In this document: in pieces, positions 23,701-35,700 of the stretch
How the letters are laid out: the number at the start of each line of letters is the position of its first letter
How positions within the stretch are numbered: the stretch's first letter is position 1
Assembly: GCA_963576475.1 (NCBI GenBank)
Contig: OY754990.1
Location: forward strand, 4,066,756 to 4,130,755
DNA length: 64,000 nucleotides
Direction of reading: 5' to 3'
From: Molanna angustata
Lineage: Eukaryota; Arthropoda; Insecta; Trichoptera; Molannidae
The notes under the pieces: generated by a model
Seen by the model: only the letters and a program-made list of their open reading frames with translations
What the model was told of the DNA's origin: nothing
The model's database searches: none
Program-made: the position numbers and the translations under genes

Positions 23701-26700
23701 AGCAGGGCATATGAAATTTTACAAATAGTTCATACTGATTTAAATGGACCACATGCAACGACAGGCTTTAACGGTGAAAAGTACTTTTTAACTTTTATTG
23801 ATGATTACAGTAAAATAGCCAGAATTTATACTATTCAAAATAAAACTCAAGTTTATGATTGTTTTGTTAAGTATATAAATGAAATTCAAAATTTGACAGG
23901 TAAAAATATAAAAAAGTTAAGATGTGATAATGGAAAGGAATACTTAAATGAAAGGATTTTTCAGTATGTAAAAGAAAAGGGAATCTCTATGAATATGTGT
24001 CCACCGTATGTGCATGAGTTGAACGGTACAGCTGAAAGATACAATAGAACAATTATGGATATATCTAGATGTTTGCTGGCTGAAGCAAAGATTCATAGAC
24101 GATTTTGGCCGGAGATAGTGTGTGCAGCAGCATATCTGAAGAATAGAACGTTAGCAAATACTATGCAAAAGAAAACTCCATTTGAAATTATGTTTGGTAA
24201 GAAACCTAATGTTGAGCATTTGCGTTTATATGGGAGTAGAGTATTTGTACGAATACCAGAGCAAAAGAGAAAAACAAAATGGGATAAAAAGGCCAAATTA
24301 GGAATTTTATTAGGTTACGAAGAAGTAGGATATAGAGTGTTAATAAATAATAAAATTATTATTGCTAGACATGTAGATATTGTGGAAGATGGTGTTGAAT
24401 GCATTGCGCTAAATGAAAAAGATGATGAATGCTTGAGTGATTCAAATGATGAGATAAAATCAAATGATGAGATAGATTCAAACGATGATGAGTGTGATCT
24501 AAATGATGATGATAATAATCCATGTAATGGTGATATTAGGGCTGAATCAAGTACGTCGAGCAGGCCAAGGAGAAATGCAAAAATGCCAAGTAGATATGAT
24601 GATAATTATGTATATACTAATGAGATTAATGTTTATTGTAGTGATGTAAGTAGTCCCAATACATTTGAGGAGGCGTTGACAAGTGAAGAGTCGAGTGAAT
24701 GGAAGAAAGCAATGAATAAAGAGATTGAGTCATTGTATAAAAATGAAACTTGGAAATTAGTCAAAAAACCGTTAAATAAGGATATTTTAGATGTTAAATG
24801 GGTATATACAAAAAAGACTGAAAATAAATATAAAGCTAGGTTAGTAGTAAGAGGGTTTCAACAAAGGGAATATGTAGAAGATACTTACTCACCAGTCTCT
24901 AGAATGCAAACGTTAAAAATATTACTGTCTTACTGTTGTAGAGAATGTTTGATTGTTGAACAGATGGATGCAGAGACAGCATTTTTGAATGGAAAAGTCA
25001 CTTCAGAAATTTATATTAAACAGCCTAAAGGTTATGAAGATGGCACAGATAAAGTGTGTAAATTATATAAAGCTTTGTATGGACTACGAGAAAGTCCCAG
25101 AGCATGGTATGATTGCTTTGATGATTTTTTAAAAAAGTTTGGATTTTACTAGAAGTAAATATGATTATTGTTTATATGTAAAGATGGATGGTGAAGATAA
25201 AATTTATATTATATTATTTGTTGATGATTTGTTGATATGTTGTAAGGATAAAAATAAAATAAAACACATTAAGTATTTACTATGTAATAGATTTAAGATG
25301 AAAGATATTGGTCATGTTAAAAATTATGTTGGAATTGAAATTGATTATAATATTGAGAATAATGTTATGTTTTTGAGCCAGACAAATTATATTGAAGCCT
25401 TGTCAAAGAAATATAATTTAGAAAATGCAAAAATGTATAATACTCCAATGGAAGTAAATCTGAAATTGGAACCTAGTAAAGAAACAAATTGTAATAATGT
25501 TAAATATAGAAATTTAATTGGTTCACTATTATATATTAGTTGTAGTACAAGACCTGATATTGGTTTTAGTGTTAATTATCTAAGTAGATTCCAAAACTGT
25601 TACAATGAAACTCATTTCAAATATGGTTTGAGAATTTTAAAATATTTATATTATACTAAGAACTTAAAATTAACTTTCAGTAGAAAAATAAATGTTCAAA
25701 TATTAGATTGTTTTGTAGATAGTGATTGGGCAGGAGATCATTTAGATAGAAAGTCCACTTCGGGCTATGTTATAAGATTATATGGGAATGTTATATATTG
25801 GAAATCAAAGAAACAAAGTAGTATAACTAAATCATCTACATTCGCTGAATATGTAGCATTATCTGAAGCAGTGTCAGAGTTAAAATATGTCAAAGAATTG
25901 TTGAAAATCTTTGACATAAACATTGTAAAACCTATAAAAATATATGAGGATAATTCAGGGGCATTAGCAATATCAAGGTATGGAAATTTCACAAAGAATT
26001 CAAAACACATAGAGGTGCAATATCATTTTGTAAATGAATCCTATGTAGAAGGAGTTATTAATGTTATTAAAATTAACTCAGAAGAAAATATTGCTGATAT
26101 CTTTACAAAATCTTTAGGTAAAGAAAAATTTGTTAAGTTTAGAAACAAGTTAGATGTAATAGAATAAGGTTCTTTCTAGTTTTAAATGTACATCACTTTG
26201 AGACAGTTATAATAAAGTATGTATGTATGTATAACCATAATATACCTTTGAAAAATGTTCAATGTGATTTAAATATTATGTGTAATGTAAATTTAAGGAG
26301 GCGTGTTGAATTATCTATGGTATATAAATTTACATGAAGATATATATCTATGGTCCTAACCTTACTTCCTGTTGTAATGTTGTAATGGCTGTGTGCCTAG
26401 GTTTTTCTGTGTGAATAAATAAAGAAACAAAGTGTCTCAAATAACAAATCTTTTATTTAATAATCTCCCACTAGTTGACCATATATTCTTGTGGCTTTAT
26501 TATAACTAACATTGTAATTATCATGTTTTACTCCTCATTACCCCAATATAGTGGGTAGTTATGAATTTGCAATTTTTAAGGATATTTTTTATTGCAGATT
26601 ATCAACTAGTATCATGCTGAGATTGTATTCTGAAAGTTACATCACAATGTATCTGTGTGCTGTGTAAAGTCTGATTTTTTTAAAAGTGCCAAAGCTCATA

Positions 26701-29700
26701 GGGTGACCATGGTGTAAAAGAAAAAAAATATTACGGGATTTTTTTTATCATTTCATGATATAAAACGGTTGTAACTTGCACATGCATATATCTTCAAAAC
26801 CTTTAAATCTACTCATATCTATACTTACCCCCGGTACCATGCGGCTTTAATGGGTCTACATTATTAGGTATTTTCTGCAAATGTTAATGGGCATCTCCTG
26901 AGAAAGTACCTACCTAATATTTAAACAAAATATTTATTTGATACTTTTTATTAGTAATATAAAAATAATACATTATGAAGTAATTAATCCTTATAATAAT
27001 AAACAGTTACATATTATTTTACAAAATAATAAATTATATCATACAAAATATTTACATAATAATTCATTGAGGCAAACACACATACATAAATAATATAACT
27101 ATGTAACTAATACAAATAAATAATGGACACTTATTCTATACTAAGACGGTGATAACACATGTTTATGAGAATAATTATATATCGATATTAAACTAAAAAT
27201 AAAATACATAAGTTAGAAATAAAAAATCATCAATGAAAACAATTCCTCATTTAGAACACATGGTCACCATAAAAAATCAAACGTGTGCGCACTTCGAGAG
27301 ATAGATATGTACTGTCGGGTTTGTTGATATTTGTTGTTAAGGACACCAAATGGTGTAAACCAATCAGCAACCACGATTCTACTAATACATTTACATGCGT
27401 AAATATTATGCATTTTTTTGTTCATGTATAGAATTGGCACTTTTAAAAAAATCGGACTTTACTATGTGCTATATACGACGTGTTTATTTTACTTTATCGA
27501 TTATAGACTAAAGTACTCATTCGATTATTTTCAAATTTTGTAAATATGTATATCTAATACTCCCTTAGACACCATTAGATTATGAAGAATATAATTTTTT
27601 TTAACTATCAAATATTTCAAAGTAACCCCAAATTCAGGAAACTTACAATGCAAGTTAAAAAAGGATATTATATGTAAAATGAAAGTGAATGCTTTAAGGT
27701 GGTTTGGACATATAGAAAGAATGAACGATGAACGACTGACCAAAAAAATATACATGGGTGCTAGAGATGGAGTGAATAGCAGGGGCCGCCCCAGAAAGGG
27801 ATGGCATGACCATGTGAATGATATTTTGAAAGAAGGAAACATAAAAAGTTTGAACAATCGACGAGCATGTATGAGACGATGCATGGATGTAAAGGAAGCC
27901 AGAAATGTGTGCAAAAATAGAGGAGTATGGCGCTCGGTTCTCTCTGCTTACCCCGTAAGGGACATGGCGTGATGGTATGTATGTATGTATGTATGTACAA
28001 TTTGAAATTTTATTTTTCAAATTGGTAAAAAGGCACATCACTTTCATAAAATGCCATTGAAAAATTATCAAGTTTTCATAATAAAATATTTAAACCAAAA
28101 GTAATTTAACAAACTCATTTCATGAAAATGCTGAAAAATTTCCATACAATATTTGAATAGTTTGTGCAGTGACTTGGTAGTGAGGAGTTTAGAGTTGGCT
28201 TCACCCCACTCGTTTATTCTGCTATCAAGCTACACAATCACAGCACATGGTTTTTGTGAATGCTCACCAATGTGTATAATATACATAAAGAAATTGTAAA
28301 TAGTTATTCTTCTTCTCTATGTGTCCTGTCGGGTCCCCCCCGATGTTGACGATCACTCGGGAGAAACTTTCCCTGTCCTGTGCGGTGCGGAACAAGTCCT
28401 CCACGCGCCTCACTCCGGTCCACTCCCGAATGTTACGGAGCCAGGATAGCTGCTTCCTGCCAACCCCTCTACGACCCTCAATCTTCCCTTTTATGATCAA
28501 CTGTAAGATCGAGTTTTGTTCGTCTCTCATTATGTGACTAAAATATAAAGTCTTACGGAGCTTGACTCTCGTGAACAACTGTCTGTCAGTATTAGCTCAA
28601 CGCAAGACTTCAACGTTGCTCACCATGTCGGTCCAGAATATCCTTAGCATTCTACGGTGAATCCACATTTGGAACGCTTCCAGACAGTTTATGGTACCAA
28701 CCTTGAGAGTCCATACCTCAACACCTTAGAGCAGGACTGACATTAATTACATACATTAATTAGTTATTAGTACTTTTTTTTATTTTTACTGTTTATCTTC
28801 TATAGGTATATAAATAAAGTTCAGCATACAGATTGGCTGATGGCGTCAAACGGATTTTAATGTTCTTTGTATAGGAATTCATACAAGTTGGCCACTGATC
28901 AATTAACACTGTACAGAGCGCGTGCATCGGTCGATAGGAGAAAAAAATCCAATCCGTACGCTGCGTTTATGTGGATGCTAAGCTTCACACATCATTTCAC
29001 CAAATCAAATTTAAAATATTGTGCAATGAAAGTTCTCTAATATATTGAATTGATACTTAACCTTTTTAAGACGAGCGTCATGTATAGATGCCCACCGGCC
29101 ACTTGCCTAGACGCCGAGTGTCATCTATACATGCCCTCATGCTATACCGAATTGTGATCCTTCATATCTCAGTAAATTCATACTTGATTGAGACGAAAAT
29201 TGGATGAATATTTCTCCCTTATATTTTACTAGGCGTCTGTCGGTGTATCAGCAAAACAATTGTAAAATTATTTAAAAAATTCAGAATTCTAACCATTGTA
29301 ATTCATCAAAAATCACCGGTCAAATTTACACTCTCCCGCGCTTTGTAAGGATCTAATAAGCATGTGCGTAGGAAAGAGGGATACTGCGCCAATTCATTTT
29401 GTTTTATTGCGTAGAACATTCTGCTTTGAATTAGATCCTTACCAATACAATGGGCGCATATTCTTTATCTACATCAAATGCCAGAAGGATCACGTGACAT
29501 ATTGATGCCACCATGTACTTTTTTATATGGAGATAACTACAATAACATTATTCTTCATTTATCTTATTTTTATGTTATGAAGTGTTTGATTTGTTTGAGT
29601 ATATGTGATCTTTTGTTTATCTTTGATCTTTTTATGATTGTAATATATTGATGTTGCGCCTGGTATTAGGCAAAGTGTATAACAAGTTACGAGATCATAC

Positions 29701-32700
29701 GAAGGATGATTCGGAAATATTCGGGATTGAATATAAAGGTAGGTCGGGGTTTTGTTAGGGGCTTTTTGCTGTTTGGATTGATAAACGATAGTGCTCTCAC
29801 GTTGTGGTTCTTTGATATTAATTGTACTTCTCTCTGTTAATATAATTACTGTAAATTGTAATAAAATGTGTTAGTGAAAACGCGTGTATTAATTTATTAT
29901 AAAATGAGTATCTAAAGTTAGCAGATACCATAATGATATATCTACATCGTTAGATTTTTTTTTTACCATTATTAAATTCAATTAAAACGAGATTAAAAAA
30001 AATTCTGTTTACATTGTGAAATACTGTCCGGTCCGTCCATAAGTAATGCAAATACTTTTTTCTACTCGTCTTAATTGCATTAATGTACTTTTAGAGTACC
30101 CTCCACCACCCGGACTCGCTCTAGGAGGTAAGGTTTCCTTGTCGAGTCCGCACATAAGCCAGATAACGTATAGGTGTTGGTACACATTTTCCTTCGGACG
30201 GTGTAAAATGCCGCCGTCTGAGCTACGTGCAGTCGACCCATCAATTTTTCCCCAAAGTCCCCGGTTGGGTAGATGCGTTAGTGTACTGTAATTTATTTAT
30301 TTAAAAATATGCTTAGATCTCAGCGGTATCAGTCAGCCGATCGTGCAACCCGTGGAGACGGCCAGTCAGGGAGCTAAAGCTGGTGCGGGGTCAGGAGGGG
30401 GACCCGCAGACTCGGAGCTGATGGGGTTCATACAGAAACAAGAGGAGTACATCGAGCAGTTGGAGAGAGAAAGCTCATATTGCAGGGTGAGTTCTGTCAA
30501 TATTGTAAATGTAATTTTGTAATTGCTTCTGTTAGGTAACGTCAGTTTAAAGAGTTATTCCTTTAATTGCTGGCTATAATTTTATGAGGATGATTATGAC
30601 CCGAATGCACAGTCCTAGGTACCTAAATACTAACTCCTAACCTCACTGTAGTATTTAGTATTCTTAAGTTAGCAATTGTATTGCAGAGACATCACTAACT
30701 AAATACTACGCCAAACTTAAGGTTGATGGCGTAGTATTTCACATTATTGTGTATAAAGAAAGAGATAGATTGTTTTCTATGGGTTTAGACTGACGTTTAA
30801 AATATTTTTTATCATAACAATACAAACACATGTAACCAAGCTCACACTGACAGCTCGATGTCTCAATTTTTCTGAAATTCCAGCGAATTTTCGGCATCTG
30901 GTATAGGTCGCTAAATAATCTGTTTGTTCAAATATTTTGCGCTGAAGACTTTATCAGTAAACTATGGTAACAAAATCATATTAAGATGGGTACCTGGACA
31001 CTCCAATTATAAAGGTAACGAGGAAGCTGATGCTCCACTGGCAAATAGGGGAGCGGACATAGCTACCTATGGGCCGGAGCCTCACTGTCTCCTAAATAAT
31101 AGTATATAATTGTTAAATCAACACTTTACCAAAGAATGCTCGACAATGCCACTGAACTCTGGTTATCTACTCCAGGACATAGACATTCAAAAGCACTCAT
31201 TTCAGGATTTCCTTCAACACACTCTAAGCGGATCCTAATAATGAGCAGGAACAACCTTAGGATTCTTACTAGAATCTTAACAGGTCACTGTAGACTCTAT
31301 AAGCATCTATGCACTATGAATTTATCGGAAATGTACCTATGCAGGTTCTGCATGGATGAACATGAAACACCGATGCATCTACTTACAGAATGTGGCCCAC
31401 TAATGCAAACAAGAGTAAAGAAAATAGGTTTGCATATTGCTGATCAAAAGCAAATCAGAGATACCGATCCACAAAGGATTTTACAGTTCTTCCAGGAGAT
31501 AGGACTATGGAATGACATCTAGCAGGCAAATTATCACAATGGACTACTATTGAGTCGACGTGAGAAGATGGGTTTAAAAAAAAAAAAAGAAAATAGGTCA
31601 CTAAATAATCTGTTTGTTCAAATATTTTTTTTAATTGCATATACGCAAACATTGGACTTTTTTCCCTTTCGGGAGTCAAATGATATTTTTACTGACAATC
31701 TTTTTTTAACATCTCAATAGAGACGAAGTTGGGATATTGTAGAGGAACCAGGAACTCAAGGCACCTACAGGGCTTACGACCTGTCATCGTCTGGTTTATG
31801 TGATCACTTTATGCGTTTGCGCAACGTTCACCAATTATGCCTTCTTATTGAGATCCCTTATCAATGTAATTTTTGAAAGTTCTATATATTTGAATAGTGT
31901 GTAACATTTCACCTGAAAATAAGGAACTATACTGTTGCCATCTATGAAGTAACAGAAAAGCCTTTTTTTGTAACGCCATCTATTGAGAAATTAGTTTATT
32001 TGTAAACAATGAAAGCAACAGTCCTTGTAAATGAGATGACGGTGTCTTGCACAGATGTCACCCCTGAACTGTGCCAGAAATATTATTTCATTTTGTCTTG
32101 TTTACCTATTTGTACCAATGTGTATGTAAATCAAATATTTTTAAAAAAAAATTTTTAATTAAAATAAAATATTCGATTTTCATATAATTTAATTTATTCA
32201 CAAATCTATAGTTTTAAGCCAAAATTGAATCTTTTGCTTTGTCACAAAGTGACAGAAGAAAAATTGGTTTGAAACTTGGCTATTTGGTATCGCTTTTATA
32301 AGAATACTAGTCTTATAAAAGCGATACCAAATAGCCAAGAATACCACAGATGGCATTTTACATAGACCTAATTTTAAGTATTTTACATTTTTTTTTTTTG
32401 TTCTCTTGATGCGTGATACAATGTCAATAGATCTGTTCACACCGTCATCTAATTGAAAGATTCATCATCATCATCGGCGCTACAGCCCTGTGTGGGCCCT
32501 GGCCTCCTCCAGAATCCTTATCCAGCTGTCCCTGTCCTTCGCCGCTCTCCTCCAGTTTGCTATTCTGATCGCCCTTATGTCGTCTTCTGTGTCATCCAAC
32601 CATCTTAACATGGGCCTGCCTCTACTTCTTTTGCCCTCTGGATTGGTGTAAAGAACCTTTTTGGGGATACTATCATCATTCATCCGGCTGACATGTCCCA

Positions 32701-35700
32701 ACCACTGCAGTCTACGTACTTTTATGACTTGTACAATGTTGGGTTCGTCATATAATGCCTGTCATCATCATCAGTAGTTCCACAGCCTCCTCAAGGAATC
32801 GTCTCCATTGCACCCTATCCATGGCCTTGTGGCGATTGCGCCAATTGCGCCGTGCAGTGCTTCGCTGCGCTGAGTACTTCGGCAGGCGCCATCTTGCCCT
32901 GCGCCGTATTCACAGCCCGTCTCCTATTTAAGGGGAAGCACAGCGCGCCCACATCATTCCGCTCATCCAGATCTCGAAGCTAGGCATCACGCTGCCCGAC
33001 CGCTCGTCGTCGTTCAAATCGTCCGCGTTTCAAATTTACATTTATATTCATTAAATAATAACTCGACATTTCTGTACCAAGTAATATTAGTAAACACCAA
33101 TTGTAATCATCATCTTGATAAATAAAAGAGTAAGTTAAATTTCCTGTCATATCTTTCAATCTGTCTACCATTCCTACCTGAGTAATATTTGATAATAATA
33201 TTTAATCTATTGTATACGGTATCGCAGTTGCTTGGTCGATCAATCTGTGGCTCAGCTGTCGGGACTATCCGAACAGACCGCCACCAGGTTCGAACCAAGC
33301 GGTTGCGATATCATTTGGGTTGTATGTAGCTGAAGGCGGACAAACAGGTAATACCTACACGTCCAACTGACCGACCTTACCACCTCAATTACAGGCTTGC
33401 ATATCAGCTCCGGCTGGTATGCAATCGCTTCCAACCAAGTGACCACTCTGGCACTTTAGTAAGCTCTACATACCACAAATACTACCTACCCCAAAACTGG
33501 TGACTCCCGATCGTGTCTCTGAACACCCACCAGGCCAAAACTGGTGACCCGAACGTGTCTGAACATACCTTCTAAACAGTCCCAAAACTGGTGACTCCTG
33601 ATCGTGTCTCTGAACACCCACCAGTCCAAAACTGGTGATCCAAACGTGTCTCTGAACACACACATACCTTCAGAAACTGGTAAAATTCCGAAATCGTTTA
33701 AAAAAACTCAGGTAATTTTATTTTGTGCTCATAATTTCAATTGTTATTCTGTGGTAAAAAATCTGGTGAGCCTATCACAACCTATTGTGCCTTTTTTAAC
33801 GTAAAATCAGTAGTTTTATTAAACAGAACAATAATACGTGTTCATTAATATACTGCGTAACATTTTACTGCACGACAGAAACAAAGGATTTAACAGGAAT
33901 TAATACTTGAACAGCGAGGTCTGGATGAACGGAATCACTCGAGCAGGTAACACATATATTACAAGCTAATATATCAAATACATTTGTCTTATAATTTGTC
34001 AAAAATTAATTACAAGTGTACCCGCTCAAAAACGCTCAAAAACGCTCAGACGCAAATTCCACCTAACTTAACATATTTACAATTGTTTAATATATAACTT
34101 ATATGTACTTTATATTTTTTCATGACTGACGAGACGCAAAAATAATCCAGACGGAACAATTAAAAAAGAAGCTGCCTAAAAAAAAAACCAAAAGTACCAG
34201 AAAATAAATAAATACATACAAAGGACGAAGGTATAAAAATAAAAAGCAAAAAGCCAGAGAACCAAAACGCCGAAAAGAGGTATAAAAATCATAATATTAC
34301 TAAAGTCATCTTAAAAACCTAAAGTCATTCTAAAAGCATAAAGTCAGTATAAATATTTTATCTTGTTCATAATTGATAAAACTCAAAAAAAAATTAAAAA
34401 TAAATTTCATAGAAATTCATAAAATATTTATTTTTGCTAAATATCGTAATACGTAAAAATTAAAAAATTATCAATAAAAAATACATATTACATTCCCAAA
34501 TAAAACCATTATCATAAAAACTAAAAATTAGAAACATATAGTTATATAATTATTATATTCGTAAAACGCATATTTTTATGTAAAAATTCAGTAAACCAAA
34601 TATATGTTTAAGAATGTTACACCGTGTCCATCGGTAATAAAAAAGGAGGTAAACGAACTTCAAACAAAAGACTGGCCGAATGAACCCAAGTAACCCCTAT
34701 ATAACAGCGATAACGGTCAGGTCAATACCCCATTTACAAAAGTGAAAGCTAGCATAATGATATTTAAAACATCGATCGCAAAAATAAAATTTTACATCGC
34801 CTAAATAAAAATAGAATTCAACAAATAATTTAACAACGCAATGCACAAATAATAAAATACATTAAATATTTAAATTAGATACATCGTTTCTAAACATAAT
34901 TATAGGAATAAAACAATTGTATACAATTACAATTAAATAAAATAAAATACGTACGCAAACGAACATTATAATATATTTTTAAAATATTTTTTCGAAATAA
35001 TTTTTTGAAAATAAACTAAACTAATGCTTCTAAAACTATAATATTAAAATATTATTCTAAAAAATAAACTCCAACAAGCATACGATACGGAAGTTTAAAA
35101 CTATTACTATAATATAGAAAGCAAATTTAAACAATAACGAACTACAAATAAACATTGTTTTTAAATACAATCGAAAATAAATAAAAATAAAAAGCCGTGA
35201 TACATCGAGCAGCTACAAATAGCTAAAACATTATAAAATATTTACAAAATATTATACTTAAATATATACAAAATATTTTACTTCATTTTTTTATAAAAAA
35301 ACACTCCAACTATAAAGCCATGATCGAACATTAAAATAATACGATACGATAGCGTTTACGTTCTAGAATATAGAAACATTGAAACTATAATATACGGTAG
35401 TAAAAATACCTAACCATAATCAAACATTAAAACCTTATTATTTATTAACTATATAATACAGCAACAAACTGGTACTATAAACTAAACTATATTATATTAA
35501 CTATGTAATACTACAAAAAGTATTATAAAACATTAAAATTATAAAACATTGAAACATGGCATACATAATAATAAATATTATAAACATAGTCGTATTTTAA
35601 ATTTTAAAAAAAAACATTGTACAATACAATACGAAACAAACAAATAACCTTATATGGCATTATAGTATAATACTTCAGCAACGAGTAAAAACATACTTAT

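Larger units (their letters stand above)
22006..26462 (+). mobile_element. Copia-superfamily LTR retrotransposon, young
   Basis: The two 159-bp LTRs (22006-22164 and 26304-26462, TGTTGAATTA to TTTAATA) appear identical. The target duplication is ATCTC on both sides. A primer-binding site TGGTAGCAGAGCGTGG follows the 5' LTR, and a purine tract TTAAGGAGGCG precedes the 3' LTR. Gag-pol order is gag, protease, integrase, reverse transcriptase, RNase H, which defines Copia. Confidence 0.95.
21550..28229. mobile_element. Fold-back element (AAACGAGTGGG family) with three later insertions
   Basis: The left arm 21550-21995 (AAACGAATGGGTTGTGGCC) reappears inverted from 26535 to 28229 (ending CCACTCGTTT). 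Removing the Copia element (22006-26462), the TA-flanked element (about 26667-27459) and the LINE tail (about 27655-28000) rejoins the arms; about 1.1 kb remains. No transposase is seen. Confidence 0.65.

Noticed and set aside
25139..26167. Programmed frameshift in the Copia element
   Set aside because: The break lies inside the reverse transcriptase domain, where a programmed shift would make no sense; a mutation or sequencing error is more likely.
28875..29040. Open stretch of 53 codons after a TATAG acceptor-like site
   Set aside because: The splice phase needed after exon 3 gives an early stop, and no domain is recognisable.
30046..30291. GC-rich open frame just before exon 4
   Set aside because: No domain and no fitting splice phase; exon 3 joins exon 4 perfectly without it.
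32980..33446. Three short open frames repeated at 37461-37927
   Set aside because: They lie in the two LTRs of one element and are repeated only because the LTRs are.
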